DNA from: Dehalobacter sp.
GTDB lineage: Bacteria > Bacillota > Desulfitobacteriia > Desulfitobacteriales > Syntrophobotulaceae
Direction of reading: 5' to 3'
NCBI GenBank assembly: GCA_023667845.1
Contig: JAMPIU010000050.1
Span: forward strand, 1-64,000
Length of the DNA stretch: 64,000 nt
Shown: positions 17,674 through 28,814 of the stretch, one piece after another
Position numbering within the stretch: the first letter of the stretch is position 1
Layout: each line of letters opens with the position of its first letter
Program-made: the position numbers and the translations under genes
The notes under the pieces: model-generated
The model's database searches: none
The model's input: only the letters and a program-made list of their open reading frames with translations
Told to the model about the DNA's origin: nothing

Positions 17674-18737
17674 CTTATCGGGAACTGCTTGCCAAAGACA
17701 GCTTCTGGATGAAGGATACGCCGGACATTCCGATTGTATTGAGTTCCAGAATCAGATTGGCCAGAAATATCGCGGACAATCCTTTCCCTCACGTCATGTC
17801 CTATGATGATGCCGAAAAAATTGAAGCACAGATTTCCAGCGTTCTGGACGGTTTTACCGCTGAAGGGGAAAAGCTTGTTTATATTCCATTGAAAATGCTT
17901 ATTCCGGTGGAGAAGAAGGTACTGATTGAAAAGCATCTGGTCAGCCCGGGTTTTAACGAGACTGAATATGCACGCGGTCTGGCCTTGTCCGAAAGCCATA
18001 AAATTGCAGTCATGGTCAATGAAGAAGATCACCTGAGAATTCAGGTGCTGATGCCGGGGAACAGCCTGAGGGAAGCTTGGCATCTTGCAGGATTGGTCGA
18101 TGATTATCTGGAAGCGCATCTGGATATTGCTTATAAAGAAAAGCTTGGCTATTTGACGACATGTCCCACCAACGTTGGAACCGGCCTGAGAGTATCCGTA
18201 ATGGTTCACTTGCCGGCCCTGGTGCTGACCAATCAGGTCCAGCAGGTTCTGGGTGCCCTGACTTCGCTTGGGTTGGCAGTACGCGGCCTGTACGGTGAAG
18301 GCTCCAGGCCCTTCGGAAATATCTTTCAGATATCCAACCAGGTTACGTTAGGTAAGAGTGAAGAGGACACCTTGGCACATCTTGATGCGGTGACGCGGCA
18401 GCTGATGGAACGGGAAGTCCAGATGCGGGAAGTTGTTCGCAAAGAATCTCCGCTTATCGTCGAAGACAAAGTATGGAGGGCCCGGGGGACTTTGGAAAAT
18501 GTCAGGATCCTTGAAACGGAAGAGATCTATTCACTTCTATCGGAGGACCGGCTGGGCATTGATATGGGCATTTTGTCTAGAGTTTCTGCAGGTTTCGTGT
18601 CTGTCTTGATCAACTCAATGCAGGGATGTCTGCAATATAATCTCAATAAGCAGCTGGATGCTTATCATATTAACGCAGAAAGAGCTAATTTTGTGCGTGG
18701 AATCTACCATCACAAAATGAGTGAGAATGTAAATTAA
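17670..18737 (+). CDS. mcsB: Protein arginine kinase McsB
   Basis: 355 residues with the ATP:guanido phosphotransferase fold (VLSSRIRLARNIADNPFP near residue 25, then CPTNVGTGLRVSVMVHLP). McsB phosphorylates arginines on CtsR and on misfolded proteins, which marks them for ClpC-ClpP. It is complete and translationally coupled to mcsA. Confidence 0.95.
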   Translation: MTYRELLAKDSFWMKDTPDIPIVLSSRIRLARNIADNPFPHVMSYDDAEKIEAQISSVLDGFTAEGEKLVYIPLKMLIPVEKKVLIEKHLVSPGFNETEYARGLALSESHKIAVMVNEEDHLRIQVLMPGNSLREAWHLAGLVDDYLEAHLDIAYKEKLGYLTTCPTNVGTGLRVSVMVHLPALVLTNQVQQVLGALTSLGLAVRGLYGEGSRPFGNIFQISNQVTLGKSEEDTLAHLDAVTRQLMEREVQMREVVRKESPLIVEDKVWRARGTLENVRILETEEIYSLLSEDRLGIDMGILSRVSAGFVSVLINSMQGCLQYNLNKQLDAYHINAERANFVRGIYHHKMSENVN

Positions 18738-18768
18738 ACGCCGATAAGTTTGGAAAGGAAGGATCAGA

Positions 18769-21252
18769 ATGTCAAGAAAATTTACGCAAAAGGCAGAAAA
18801 AGTATTTATGCTTGCTGAGGCGATTGCCAAACGCATGGGCCATAAGATTATAGGGACTGAGCATATTCTTTTGGCTTTGATTGAAGAAGGAGAAGGAGTT
18901 GCCGCGAAGGCGCTGACCGGGATTGGATTGGCTCCTGACAAGGTAAGCGCAAAGATTACCCAGATCATTGGCGTAGGAACCCCTATCAGTGGAGAGGTCG
19001 GATTGTCTCCGCGAGTGAAGCGCGTGATTCAGCTTGCCACCGAAGAGGCTCAACGCCAGGGGGTCAATTATATCGGAACCGAGCACATTCTGCTTGGCCT
19101 GATCATTGAGGGAGAAGGAATTGCTGCGAGAGTCCTGGCGGATCTTAAGATCAGTCCGGAAAAAATATGGGAGCAGGTTGTAGAGCTCCTGGGAGGAGAA
19201 ACCGAAGGTACATCAATGCCCGGAAGTGCCGCTGCGAATAACAGCAAACCCGGACAGGCAGGCGGAACACCGACTTTAAACGAGTTCGGACGGGACTTGA
19301 CGGTTATGGCCGCTGAAGGGAAGCTTGACCCCGTCGTCGGTCGGGGAAATGAAATTGAAAGAGTCATTCAGGTGCTGAGCCGCCGGACGAAGAATAACCC
19401 TGTATTGATTGGAGAACCCGGGGTCGGAAAAACGGCCATCGCCGAGGGTTTGGCCCAAAGGATTGTCAACAACCAAGTGCCGGAGATCCTTGCCGATAAA
19501 CGGGTTGTGACACTCGATCTTTCTTCGATGGTAGCAGGGACAAAATATCGCGGTGAATTTGAAGAGCGAATGAAAAAAGTCATGGAAGAAATCCGGCTGG
19601 CGGGCAACGTGATCGTCTTCATCGACGAACTCCATACGCTGATCGGAGCGGGGGCTGCCGAAGGAGCCATTGACGCAGCCAATATTCTGAAACCGGCCCT
19701 GGCCAGAGGAGAAATGCAATGTATCGGAGCAACGACGCTCGATGAATACCGTAAGCATATTGAACGTGATCCAGCCTTGGAAAGACGTTTTCAACCGATT
19801 AAGGTAGGAGAGCCTACAGTTGAGGAAACCGTGGCCATTCTGAAGGGCTTAAGGGACAAGTATGAAGCCCATCACAGGGTGAAGATATCCGATGAGGCGA
19901 TTGATGTGGCAGCGCGCTTGTCCGACAGGTATATTTCCGACAGATTTTTGCCTGATAAAGCCATCGATTTAATTGATGAGGCTGCATCCAAAGTTCGCAT
20001 TCACAGTTTTACGGCACCGTCGGATTTGAAAGAGCTGGAGGAAGAAATCGAAAATCTGAAGAAAGAAAAAGAAGCAGCCGTAAAAAGGCAGGAATTCGAA
20101 AAAGCCGCCGAAATCAGAGACGAAGAGCAAAAGAAACGCGAAAAGCTCAGCGAGATTCGTAAGAACTGGGAGGAAAGCCGAGACAAGGACCGGATGGTCG
20201 TGGGGCCAGAGGATATCTCCGGAATCGTATCGAGCTGGACAGGAGTCCCGGTGAATAAACTTGAAGAAGGAGAAAGCTTCAGACTTTTGAAACTGGAATC
20301 CCTTCTGCATGAGAGCGTGATCGGACAGGATGAGGCGGTCACGGCTGTTGCCCGTTCGATCAGACGGGCCAGGGCGGGACTCAAAGACCCTAAGCGGCCC
20401 ATTGGTTCGTTTATCTTCCTCGGACCGACAGGAGTCGGAAAAACCCAGCTGGCGAGGTCCTTGGCTGAATCTCTGTTTGGGGATGAAAATTCGCTGATAA
20501 GAGTTGATATGTCCGAATATATGGAAAAGCATGCCGTATCCAGGATGGTAGGTTCGCCTCCGGGATATGTCGGTCATGATGAAGGTGGTCAGCTTACGGA
20601 GGCGGTCCGCAGGAAACCATACAGCGTCATTCTGTTTGACGAAATAGAGAAGGCCCATCCTGAAGTGTTTAATATTCTGCTGCAGGTACTGGAAGACGGC
20701 AGGCTCACGGACTCTAAGGGAAGGCTTGTGGATTTCCGCAACTGCGTATTGATTATGACGTCCAACGTCGGAGCTTCTTTCCTCAAAAAAGAATCTCTGG
20801 GTTTTGTCTCCGGAAGAAACGAAGAAAGCGAATATAAATCCATGAGTTCCAGGATCATGGAGGAACTTAAGAAGACTTTTCGTCCGGAATTTTTGAACAG
20901 AGTGGATGAAATGGTGGTATTCCATCCGCTCAAGCAAGACGATCTTGTGAAGATTACAAAAATCCTGATCAAGGATGTCAGCAAACGACTAAAAGAGCAG
21001 GAGCTTGAACTGGTCCTGGATGATGAGGTTCTGGAGCATCTGGCAGAAGAGGGTAATGATCCGACTTATGGGGCGCGTCCTTTACGGAGGGCCATCCAAA
21101 AAATGATTGAGGATCCCTTGTCTGAAAAGATTCTTGAAGGAACTTATAACGCAGGCGATACGATTAAGGTCGAACTTTCCGACAAAGAAGTCGTTTTTGT
21201 GAAACCCGCTGCCGTCAAGAAAAAGGGCAGAAAGAAACTGGAAAAGGTCTAA
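18769..21252 (+). CDS. clpC: ATP-dependent Clp protease ATPase subunit ClpC
   Basis: 827 residues. Two N-terminal Clp repeats (residues 1-145), a first AAA+ module with Walker A GEPGVGKT (about 215-222) and FIDELHT, a middle coiled-coil/UVR region ([13 protein letters not shown]), and a second AAA+ module with GPTGVGKT (about 553-560) are all present, with a C-terminal D2-small domain. ClpC unfolds substrates, including arginine-phosphorylated ones, for ClpP. It is the last gene directly under the CtsR operator. RadA follows after 13 bases. Confidence 0.96.
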   Translation: MSRKFTQKAEKVFMLAEAIAKRMGHKIIGTEHILLALIEEGEGVAAKALTGIGLAPDKVSAKITQIIGVGTPISGEVGLSPRVKRVIQLATEEAQRQGVNYIGTEHILLGLIIEGEGIAARVLADLKISPEKIWEQVVELLGGETEGTSMPGSAAANNSKPGQAGGTPTLNEFGRDLTVMAAEGKLDPVVGRGNEIERVIQVLSRRTKNNPVLIGEPGVGKTAIAEGLAQRIVNNQVPEILADKRVVTLDLSSMVAGTKYRGEFEERMKKVMEEIRLAGNVIVFIDELHTLIGAGAAEGAIDAANILKPALARGEMQCIGATTLDEYRKHIERDPALERRFQPIKVGEPTVEETVAILKGLRDKYEAHHRVKISDEAIDVAARLSDRYISDRFLPDKAIDLIDEAASKVRIHSFTAPSDLKELEEEIENLKKEKEAAVKRQEFEKAAEIRDEEQKKREKLSEIRKNWEESRDKDRMVVGPEDISGIVSSWTGVPVNKLEEGESFRLLKLESLLHESVIGQDEAVTAVARSIRRARAGLKDPKRPIGSFIFLGPTGVGKTQLARSLAESLFGDENSLIRVDMSEYMEKHAVSRMVGSPPGYVGHDEGGQLTEAVRRKPYSVILFDEIEKAHPEVFNILLQVLEDGRLTDSKGRLVDFRNCVLIMTSNVGASFLKKESLGFVSGRNEESEYKSMSSRIMEELKKTFRPEFLNRVDEMVVFHPLKQDDLVKITKILIKDVSKRLKEQELELVLDDEVLEHLAEEGNDPTYGARPLRRAIQKMIEDPLSEKILEGTYNAGDTIKVELSDKEVVFVKPAAVKKKGRKKLEKV

Positions 21253-21265
21253 GGGGGAAGGAATT

Positions 21266-22606
21266 TTGGCAGGCCCAAAGACGAAGTTCTATTGCCGGGA
21301 ATGCGGGCAGGAAAGCGCGAGATGGCTCGGAAGGTGTCCCGGATGCGGTGAATGGAATACACTGATTGAGGAACGCGTAGAAAAATCCAAACCTACAGAA
21401 AACAGAGGGATCGTTCAGGCGATCCCTCTGACTGAAATCCAAACGATGGAAGGGCAGAGACTTGATACCGGAAGTCAGGAACTTAACCGGGTTTTTGGGG
21501 GAGGGGTTGTCGAAGGATCTTTTGTTCTTTTAAGCGGAGAGCCTGGAATCGGCAAATCCACGCTGTTTCTGCAAATGGCAGAATATCTTTCCCGGAAGGA
21601 AAATGTGCTTTATGTGTCGGGAGAGGAGTCTGCACGGCAAATCAAACTCAGGGCTGACAGAATGGAACTTTCTTCTTCCCGGGTACATATACTCGCCGAT
21701 AATTCCCTGGAAGCAGTACGTTCGGAGGTACTGAACAAAGGCTATAAAGTCATTTTTATTGATTCAATTCAGACGATGCTGCTCGAAGACGTCCAGTCTG
21801 CACCCGGAAGCGTCAGCCAGGTCAGAGAAGGGGCTTCTTTCTTGTTGAAACTGGCCAAAGAAAATGAGATTACGGTTTTCCTGGCCGGCCATATTACAAA
21901 GGAGGGTGCGATTGCCGGGCCCAGGGTTCTGGAGCACATGGTCGATACGGTCCTGTATTTTGAAGGAGATCAGCACCATATTTTCCGTCTGCTGCGGGCA
22001 GTTAAAAACCGTTTCGGTCCGGCCAACGAAATTGGGGTATTTGAAATGAGGGGCTGCGGTCTAGCTGATGTTACAAATCCCTCCATGTTTTTTATGGGCG
22101 ATCATACACAGGTATCCGCTGGTTCCGGGGTGGCTGTCGTAATGGAAGGAACAAGGCCGCTCTTAGTGGAGGTCCAGGCTTTGGTAACATCGTCCATCTT
22201 CACGCCGCCGAGAAGAACCGTAAACGGGATGGATTACCACCGCCTGCTGATGCTTCTGGCAGTTCTGGACAAACGGGCCGGATACGCTTTTGGCGCCCGG
22301 GATGTTTTTGTCAATATTGCCGGGGGTCTCGATGTGGATGAACCGGCAGCGGATCTTGCCGTCATCGCCTCTGTGATGTCGGGAATTAAAGATCAGCCGC
22401 TTGGAAATATGGCCTTAATCGGGGAACTCGGTCTGACCGGAGAAATTAGAGGGGTTTCTCATATTGAGCAGCGGATCAGAGAAGCGGAAAAATTTGGTTT
22501 CCGAAATTGCCTGGTACCAGAAGTCAATGCAGACAGTATCGGGAGGACCGATTGCCGGATCATTCCGGTTAAGAACATTGAGGAAGTGCTGGATTTTCTT
22601 TTTTAG
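21266..22606 (+). CDS. radA: DNA repair protein RadA
   Basis: 446 residues starting at TTG behind GGGGGAAGGA. An N-terminal zinc finger (C10, C13, C24, C27), a RecA-like core with Walker A GEPGIGKS, the RadA-specific KNRFG motif and a C-terminal Lon-like domain are visible. RadA drives branch migration in recombinational repair and transformation. In Bacillus subtilis disA follows radA; here a minus-strand gene does. Confidence 0.95.
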   Translation: MAGPKTKFYCRECGQESARWLGRCPGCGEWNTLIEERVEKSKPTENRGIVQAIPLTEIQTMEGQRLDTGSQELNRVFGGGVVEGSFVLLSGEPGIGKSTLFLQMAEYLSRKENVLYVSGEESARQIKLRADRMELSSSRVHILADNSLEAVRSEVLNKGYKVIFIDSIQTMLLEDVQSAPGSVSQVREGASFLLKLAKENEITVFLAGHITKEGAIAGPRVLEHMVDTVLYFEGDQHHIFRLLRAVKNRFGPANEIGVFEMRGCGLADVTNPSMFFMGDHTQVSAGSGVAVVMEGTRPLLVEVQALVTSSIFTPPRRTVNGMDYHRLLMLLAVLDKRAGYAFGARDVFVNIAGGLDVDEPAADLAVIASVMSGIKDQPLGNMALIGELGLTGEIRGVSHIEQRIREAEKFGFRNCLVPEVNADSIGRTDCRIIPVKNIEEVLDFLF

Positions 22607-22620
22607 ATAATTTTGATACC

Positions 22621-22649
22621 AAAATAAAAAAGGATGTCAAAAGACATCC
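22621..22649 (-). terminator. Terminator for the minus-strand gene at 22757-23149
   Basis: A 7-bp stem GGATGTC / GACATCC with an AAAA loop on the plus strand is preceded by an A-rich tract, so on the minus strand it is followed by TTTTTTATTTT. On the plus strand no T tract follows, so it is not a radA terminator. Confidence 0.7.
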
Positions 22650-22756
22650 ACGGCAGTCATTCCAAGGCATCACTGATATGGCATTAGTAACTGATATACA
22701 AATATACAAAATGACAGAAAATATCTCCGCATTCTTTAATCTTCTTTTAAGCTCGG

Positions 22757-23149
22757 CTATCTAAAATTAAAAACTGTAAGTGTTTTGAGTCTGCTTTCTT
22801 CCTTTTCCAGGATTTCGTTTACAGACAAGCCCAGAATATTGGCAAGAGCTGAGATGTAAAAAAGCTGATTTCCCAGTTCGGTTTCGACAACTTCACGGCA
22901 GTTGGAACAAAGGTTTCCTTCTAGATGACTGTTCAGGAGAAACTTAAGATCTGATATGGTAGCATTTTCCGGAATTAGACTTTTGTGGGCATCCACTGAG
23001 ACACAGCCGCAAGAAGTTACAGCCTTCGTGATAGCCCTGTTTACCCGGGAAGAAGCCTCTTGTCCTTTTGATAAAATATCCAAGATGCTTTGGTGTCGAA
23101 TTAGCATAGCATCAACCGTTTCTTGAAAATCATTATTGATTGGACTCAT
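22757..23149 (-). CDS. Conserved small protein with Cys motifs, MazG-like C-terminus
   Basis: 130 residues, not assigned with certainty. There is a helical N-terminus (DFQETVDAMLIRHQSILDIL), a TSCGCVSVDAHK motif, a CSNC pair (GNLCSNCREVVETELG), and a C-terminus ETELGNQLFYISALANILGL that resembles the MazG/nucleotide pyrophosphohydrolase helix pattern. Cysteine pairs suggest metal binding or redox sensing. It lies alone on the minus strand between radA and yacL, the place occupied by disA in Bacillus. Confidence 0.55.
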   Translation of the reverse strand: MSPINNDFQETVDAMLIRHQSILDILSKGQEASSRVNRAITKAVTSCGCVSVDAHKSLIPENATISDLKFLLNSHLEGNLCSNCREVVETELGNQLFYISALANILGLSVNEILEKEESRLKTLTVFNFR

Positions 23150-23269
23150 AGTACATACACTTCCTTTCTGCCAATTTCATTATAGACAGCATCAGAAGCT
23201 GTTGTCAATTTCATCAAATCGGGAAATATTTCTTGAATTAAGATATATTGAAATAATTTGTCGTTTACT

Positions 23270-23297
23270 TTGAAAGAGAAATACAACCTGATATAAT
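23270..23297 (+). promoter_or_regulatory. Putative SigA promoter of the yacL-ispDF genes
   Basis: TTGAAA, 16 bases, TATAAT with an extended -10 (TGATATAAT). It leaves a leader of about 110 bases before yacL. Confidence 0.55.
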
Positions 23298-23418
23298 GAT
23301 GAGATACAGGGGAAAATACCGCTAAACAATTTCATAGGGACAGATTAGGAAAATTTCAGGCTCCTGGTATAAACAGAATTGTTTTTAGCCAAAATATAGA
23401 AAAAGGGAGGTGAATTTG

Positions 23419-24585
23419 ATGCTTAGCAAAATTGTTCGCGGCATCATTACGCTGCTGTTCGGTGCAGCAGGAATTTACGTAGATTACTTGTTATTAAAGG
23501 TTGTCGATATTCGTCAGCTTAGTCAGACATTAGGTTTTGAGATTCACTTATACTGGACTTATATTATTATTTTTATTGTGTTATCTGCTTTTGGTTTCTT
23601 TCTCGCCCCTGTATGTATGAAAGTCTTTATTGGCCTTGTCAAATGGCTGGAAAGCAGACTTACCCGCATGCCGATTCACGATCTGGTCGGAGGTTCACTT
23701 GGGGGTATTGTCGGTTTGCTGATTGCCCGCCTGATTTGCATTACTTTTGTGGGTATTCCATTTCTCGGCCCAATTCTGTCTGTCGTCGTCAGCTTGTTAC
23801 TTGGCTACGTCGGCTTGATTATTGGGATCACGCGCAAGGATGATATTCTTGGATTTTTCAACTTTTTACCCAAACTGAAAGGGGAACGTGCTGAAAAAGA
23901 AAAGAATAAAGATAAGGGGCACGGGAAGCAGTCCGCTGCTGCAGGCTATAAAGTGCTTGATACCAGTGTGATTATTGACGGCAGAATTGCGGATATTGTC
24001 AAAACGAGCTTTATAGATGGGGTTCTTCTGGTTCCTGGTTTTGTTCTGGAAGAGCTCAGACATATTGCCGATTCTTCAGACGCCCTGAAAAGAAACCGGG
24101 GTCGGAGAGGACTTGATATCTTGAATCAGATTTCCAAGGAATCGGTCATCAAGGTCGAGATCTACGAAGGTGATTTTGAAGACATCGCTGAAGTGGACAG
24201 TAAACTTGTCAAACTGGCGAATATTCTGGACGCACCGATATTGACCAATGATTATAACCTGAACAAAGTGGCCGAGCTTCAGGGGATAAAAGTCTTAAAT
24301 ATCAATGAATTGGCCAATGCTGTGAAACCAGTTGTCCTTCCGGGCGAAGAGATGTATATTCAGATTATGAAGGAAGGAAAAGAGGCTGGACAGGGCGTAG
24401 CTTATCTGGATGACGGAACGATGGTTGTCGTTGACGGAGGACGCAGGTACATTGGGCAACAGACCACCGTGCTGGTTACGACTGTTCTGCAAACTGCCGC
24501 GGGTAGGATGATCTTTGCTAAACCCAAAGGGATGCAGGAAAAATCATCTGAGGAGTTTTCCCATGAGTTTAATGCATTCGGCTAA
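23419..24585 (+). CDS. yacL: YacL-type membrane PIN/TRAM domain protein
   Basis: 388 residues. Four membrane segments fill residues 1-145. A linker then leads to a PIN nuclease domain with the acidic residues of [24 protein letters not shown] and [12 protein letters not shown]-terminal TRAM domain ([21 protein letters not shown]) should bind RNA. Function is unresolved; a membrane-bound RNase is inferred. ATG 23419 is set by AAGGGAGG; a GTG at 23410 overlaps that site. It overlaps the next gene by 23 bases. Confidence 0.88.
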   Translation: MLSKIVRGIITLLFGAAGIYVDYLLLKVVDIRQLSQTLGFEIHLYWTYIIIFIVLSAFGFFLAPVCMKVFIGLVKWLESRLTRMPIHDLVGGSLGGIVGLLIARLICITFVGIPFLGPILSVVVSLLLGYVGLIIGITRKDDILGFFNFLPKLKGERAEKEKNKDKGHGKQSAAAGYKVLDTSVIIDGRIADIVKTSFIDGVLLVPGFVLEELRHIADSSDALKRNRGRRGLDILNQISKESVIKVEIYEGDFEDIAEVDSKLVKLANILDAPILTNDYNLNKVAELQGIKVLNINELANAVKPVVLPGEEMYIQIMKEGKEAGQGVAYLDDGTMVVVDGGRRYIGQQTTVLVTTVLQTAAGRMIFAKPKGMQEKSSEEFSHEFNAFG

Positions 24586-25750
24586 TATTGCGGCTATTGT
24601 ACCTGCCGCCGGGCGGGGAAAAAGGATGGGGGGTCAAGGCAACAAGCTTCTGCTTGAACTTGCCGGGACCCCTATCCTTGTTTTTACTCTAAAAACGCTG
24701 GAACTTTGTCCGCTAATTAAAGAAATCATTATTCCTGCGGCAAGGGTAGATATTTTGACAATTAAAAAATTGATGGAAGAATACAACCTGAAAAAGGTGA
24801 CGGCAGTGGTTGAGGGAGGCGCCGAAAGGCAGGAATCCGTTTACCGGGCGCTTCAGTCCTTAAGTCCTGAAGTGGACAGCGTGATCGTCCATGACGGTGC
24901 CCGACCCTTATTAACACTGGATGATCTGAACCGTTTTCTTGAAAAAACGGCTGACTCTGAAGCGGCTGTCATGGCTGTACCTTTGAAAGATACTGTGAAA
25001 AAGGTGGATACTCAGGGCCAAGTTATGGAAACACCCCCGCGGGAACAGCTTCGGGCGATTCAGACACCGCAGATTTTTAACCGGAACCTTTTAGAAAAAG
25101 TACACAAACTTGCCTTTGAACAGCAGTACCTGGCCACGGACGATGCTTCTCTGTTTGAGTGGCAGGGCTTACCGGTCAGGGTTGTTGAAGGCAGTTACGA
25201 GAATATCAAGGTGACCACGCCTGAAGATATGCTTTGGGCGGAGTCCATCCTGCACAGAAGAAGAGAGGTGCCTCAAATGAAGATGGGACTGGGCTACGAT
25301 GTCCATGCACTGGTTGAGGGACGGACGTTGATTCTGGGCGGAGTAGAAATTCCCCATGACAAAGGACTTTTGGGGCATTCTGATGCGGATGTTCTGACGC
25401 ATGCCGTAATGGATGCGATTCTCGGGGCTTGTGCGCTTGGTGATATTGGCAAACATTTTCCCGACAGCGATGCCCGGTACAAGGGCATTTCCAGTCTGGC
25501 ATTGCTGGCTGAAGTTGTAAAGCTTGCGCAAGGCGAAGGCTACAGGCTTGGGAATCTGGATAGTATTATTGTTGCTCAAAAACCGAAAGTATTGCCTTAT
25601 ATTGCGCAGATGAGAAGGAATCTTGCTGAGATTCTGAACGCAAGTCCGGACTGTATATCGATCAAAGCAACGACGACGGAGTACCTGGGCTTCGAGGGCA
25701 GAGAAGAAGGAATCAGTTCCCAGGCAATCGTTTGTCTTTTGCCTGTATGA
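24563..25750 (+). CDS. ispDF: Bifunctional IspD/IspF (MEP isoprenoid pathway)
   Basis: 395 residues. Residues 1 to about 235 are IspD (2-C-methyl-D-erythritol 4-phosphate cytidylyltransferase) with the CTP-binding [18 protein letters not shown] and the DGARPLL motif. From M239 on is IspF (MECDP synthase), with metal ligands in GLGYDVHAL and [13 protein letters not shown]. The two activities catalyse non-consecutive steps; IspE acts between them. Most Firmicutes encode ispD and ispF separately and adjacent. The start at 24563 follows GAGGAG and overlaps the end of yacL. Confidence 0.93.
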   Translation: MSLMHSANIAAIVPAAGRGKRMGGQGNKLLLELAGTPILVFTLKTLELCPLIKEIIIPAARVDILTIKKLMEEYNLKKVTAVVEGGAERQESVYRALQSLSPEVDSVIVHDGARPLLTLDDLNRFLEKTADSEAAVMAVPLKDTVKKVDTQGQVMETPPREQLRAIQTPQIFNRNLLEKVHKLAFEQQYLATDDASLFEWQGLPVRVVEGSYENIKVTTPEDMLWAESILHRRREVPQMKMGLGYDVHALVEGRTLILGGVEIPHDKGLLGHSDADVLTHAVMDAILGACALGDIGKHFPDSDARYKGISSLALLAEVVKLAQGEGYRLGNLDSIIVAQKPKVLPYIAQMRRNLAEILNASPDCISIKATTTEYLGFEGREEGISSQAIVCLLPV

Positions 25751-25761
25751 CCTGATATAAT
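25732..25761 (+). promoter_or_regulatory. Putative SigA promoter of gltX
   Basis: TTGTCT, 18 bases, TATAAT with extended -10 TGATATAAT, overlapping the end of ispDF. No T-box is recognised in the 97-base gap. Confidence 0.45.
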
Positions 25762-25856
25762 ATTAAACGCTATTATTTTTATTTTTTTATATCTTGTATT
25801 TTATTAATACTTGATGAAGACAAGCAGTACGAAGTAGAAATGAGGTTATGTCGATT

Positions 25857-27314
25857 ATGACGGTGAAAGTAAGGTTTGCTCCAAGCCCGACCGGTCCCCT
25901 GCATATCGGAGGAGCAAGGTCAGCTCTTTTTAATTATTTGTTTACAGGAGGCAAAGGTGGGACCTTTGTCTTTAGGATAGAGGATACCGACCTGGAACGG
26001 TCGAGCCGGGAATCGGAACAGGATATCATGAAAGCGCTGCACTGGCTGGGGATCACCTGGGACGAGGGGATAGACGCCGGCGGAGATTCCGGCCCTTACA
26101 GGCAGACGGAAAGGCTCGATACATACCGTGAATACACGGATAAGCTTCTTCAGAGCGGACATGCTTACCTGTGCTACTGTTCGGAAGAAGAACTGGAACA
26201 GGAGCGTCAGGAGCTGAGTGCCCGTGGGGAGACCCCGCGCTATCTCGGAAAATGCCGGACGCTGACCGCAGAACAACGCCAGGCTTATGAAGCGGAAGGA
26301 AGGAAACCTGTTGTCCGCTTCCGAGTGCCGGAAGGCCAGGATATCGTGATCAATGACCTGGTCAGAGGGAAAGTCGTTTTTGAAAGTAATGGCATCGGGG
26401 ATTATATCATTGTCAAATCAGATGGAATCCCAACATACAATTATGCCGTGGTCATCGACGATGTCCTGATGGGCATCACGCATGTCGTCAGAGGAGAAGA
26501 ACATCTATCCAATACACCGCGTCAGGTCTTAATTTATGAGGCCATTGGAATGAAAGTACCGGATTTTGCCCATATCTCCTTGATTTTGAATACTGAAGGG
26601 CGGAAGATGAGCAAACGGGACGGGGATACTGCTGTCATGGATTATTTCCATAAAGGGTATTTGCCAGAGGCCGTCGTGAACTTTATCGCACTTTTAGGCT
26701 GGTCGCCTTCCGGTGAGCAGGAATTTTTTACGATCGAAGAACTCAAGAAAGAATTTTCATTGGAAAAAGTATCAAAGAGCCCGGCAGTTTTTGATTTGAA
26801 TAAACTGAACTACATCAATGCGCACTACCTGAAACAGACTGCTTCGGCAGACCTTGCCCGGTTGGTGCTGCCGTTTTTGAGAGAAAAAGGACTTTTTCCG
26901 AATGAGCTTTCTTTGGCCGAACAGCAGTGGGTGACCGGCTTTATTGACGCCGTCAAGGAAAAAATCAACTGCTTAAGCGAGGTTAAGTCCTATATTCATT
27001 ATTTTATTGGAACAGAAATTGATGTGCTGACGGAGGAAGCTGAAGCGATTATGAAGGCAGATACCGTACCGGCAGTGCTGAAGCTTTTTGCAGCCAAGGT
27101 CCGGGAAGCCGCGCTGCTCGACGCACCGGCAGCCAAGAGCATATTAAAAGAGATCACCAAAGAACTTAACCTGAAAGGCAAGGATGTATTTATGCCGGTT
27201 AGGATTGCGCTTACGGGGCAGATGCATGGCCCGGATCTCGACCGGATCATGGAACTGCTGGGTAAAGAAAATATTTACGGGCGATTGGAGAAAACGGCTG
27301 CTTACTCGAAGTAA
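25857..27314 (+). CDS. gltX: Glutamyl-tRNA synthetase
   Basis: 485 residues. The class I signatures are clear: [15 protein letters not shown] (HIGH) at the N-terminus and KMSKRDG about halfway. The C-terminal anticodon-binding part is complete. It charges tRNA-Glu (and possibly tRNA-Gln when an amidotransferase is present). Starts at 25848 and 25857 are both possible; GAGG at 25842-25845 is too close for the first and a little far for the second. cysS follows after 19 bases. Confidence 0.95.
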   Translation: MTVKVRFAPSPTGPLHIGGARSALFNYLFTGGKGGTFVFRIEDTDLERSSRESEQDIMKALHWLGITWDEGIDAGGDSGPYRQTERLDTYREYTDKLLQSGHAYLCYCSEEELEQERQELSARGETPRYLGKCRTLTAEQRQAYEAEGRKPVVRFRVPEGQDIVINDLVRGKVVFESNGIGDYIIVKSDGIPTYNYAVVIDDVLMGITHVVRGEEHLSNTPRQVLIYEAIGMKVPDFAHISLILNTEGRKMSKRDGDTAVMDYFHKGYLPEAVVNFIALLGWSPSGEQEFFTIEELKKEFSLEKVSKSPAVFDLNKLNYINAHYLKQTASADLARLVLPFLREKGLFPNELSLAEQQWVTGFIDAVKEKINCLSEVKSYIHYFIGTEIDVLTEEAEAIMKADTVPAVLKLFAAKVREAALLDAPAAKSILKEITKELNLKGKDVFMPVRIALTGQMHGPDLDRIMELLGKENIYGRLEKTAAYSK

Positions 27315-27333
27315 GTACAAGGAGGAAATCGTG

Positions 27334-28797
27334 ATGGCGATTAGACTATATAATACACTTACACGCCGCAAAGAAGCGTTTGTTCCGAGAGAACCGGGAA
27401 AGGCTTCAATGTACGCCTGCGGCCCTACGACGTATAATTATTTCCATTTGGGAAATGCCCGGATGCTGGTAGTATTCGATATGATCAGGCGCTACCTGAT
27501 CCATAAAGGGTTTGACGTTACGTATATCCAGAATTTTACCGACGTCGATGATAAGATTATTAACCGGGCAGCTGAAGAAGACTGTGACCCGATAGCGCTG
27601 GCCGGCAAATATATTAATGAGTACTTTACGGATGCCAAGGCTTTGAATATTCTTCCTGCCGATATCCACCCGAAAGCCACGGAACATATCCCGGAGATGA
27701 TTGACATTATCCGCAGGTTGGAGGAAAAGGGCTTAGCCTATAATATTGACGGGGATGTCTATTTTGCTGTCGACAAATTCCCTGGATACGGCAAGCTGTC
27801 CGGCCGGACGCTTGAAGATATGCAGGCCGGAGCACGTGTAGAGGTGGATGACAAGAAGCATAACCCAATGGATTTTGCGCTATGGAAAAAAGCCAAAGCG
27901 GGAGAACCTTTCTGGGAGAGCCCCTGGGGTAAAGGAAGGCCCGGCTGGCATATTGAATGTTCAGCGATGTCCTTGAAATACCTCGGGCCTGGGTTTGATA
28001 TTCATGGGGGCGGAGGCGACCTGGTTTTTCCGCATCATGAGAATGAAATTGCGCAGTCCGAAGGCTGTCTGGAGGGCCAGCAGTTTGCGCGGTACTGGAT
28101 GCATAATGCGTTTATTACTATTAATCAGGAGAAAATGTCCAAATCGCTGGGGAATTTCTTTCTGGTCAGAGATGTTACCGAAAAATTCCCGGGAGATGTT
28201 ATCCGTTTTTATCTGCTCGGAACACACTACCGCAGTCCGCTGGATTTTGATGATGAGAAGCTGGTCATGGCCTCAAAAGGACTGGACCGCCTGAAAAACA
28301 GCGTGCGTCTGGCCAAAGAAGCCCTGGGCAAAGCACAGGGTAAAGAGGGCATGACGTTCGGTATCATTGCTGTGAACCGGAACCAGAAGGCGGATGATGA
28401 AATGGCTAAGGCCAGTCTGGAGGCCAGGAATGCTTTCGAACAGGCTATGGACGATGATTTTAATTCGGCCCAGGCTTATGCAGCCTTATTCGAGCTGGCC
28501 AAAGGAATCAATACGTACCTTGCCAAAGTTTCTATTAAGACTGAACCTTTGGCTGAAGCAGCACAGACTTTGATAGAGCTGGCTGGGATACTTGGATTTG
28601 ATCTGGAAGCAGAGGCTGAAGTTTTACAGGAGGATTCCGGAAAACTGGCCCAGGTCATGGAGCTTGTGATGGAGATCAGGGCCAATGCCCGTAAGAACAA
28701 GGACTGGACGACTGCGGATCTCATCAGGGACAGGATTAAAGAAATTGGGATTGTGATTGAAGATACCCCTGAGGGTGCCCGCTGGTATTTGAAATAG
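27334..28797 (+). CDS. cysS: Cysteinyl-tRNA synthetase
   Basis: 487 residues. Class I motifs [13 protein letters not shown] (HIGH) and KMSKSLGNF are visible, with zinc ligands in the N-terminal CGP, in WHIECSAMS, and in the [10 protein letters not shown] stretch. AAGGAGG at 27319-27325 sets the ATG at 27334. In Bacillus cysE lies between gltX and cysS; it is missing here. Confidence 0.96.
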   Translation: MAIRLYNTLTRRKEAFVPREPGKASMYACGPTTYNYFHLGNARMLVVFDMIRRYLIHKGFDVTYIQNFTDVDDKIINRAAEEDCDPIALAGKYINEYFTDAKALNILPADIHPKATEHIPEMIDIIRRLEEKGLAYNIDGDVYFAVDKFPGYGKLSGRTLEDMQAGARVEVDDKKHNPMDFALWKKAKAGEPFWESPWGKGRPGWHIECSAMSLKYLGPGFDIHGGGGDLVFPHHENEIAQSEGCLEGQQFARYWMHNAFITINQEKMSKSLGNFFLVRDVTEKFPGDVIRFYLLGTHYRSPLDFDDEKLVMASKGLDRLKNSVRLAKEALGKAQGKEGMTFGIIAVNRNQKADDEMAKASLEARNAFEQAMDDDFNSAQAYAALFELAKGINTYLAKVSIKTEPLAEAAQTLIELAGILGFDLEAEAEVLQEDSGKLAQVMELVMEIRANARKNKDWTTADLIRDRIKEIGIVIEDTPEGARWYLK

Positions 28798-28814
28798 TTA
28801 AGGGATGATAACAT

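Noticed and set aside
17439-18209. Minus-strand open frame of 256 codons opposite mcsA/mcsB
   Set aside because: Shadow of two well-identified genes; no ribosome binding site or recognisable domain.
19969-20937. Long minus-strand open frame (322 codons) opposite clpC
   Set aside because: Its translation has no family features, it lacks a ribosome binding site, and clpC is certain on the other strand.
25751-25856. Possible T-box riboswitch before gltX
   Set aside because: The gap is about 100 bases and shows neither the T-box sequence nor a specifier/terminator structure.
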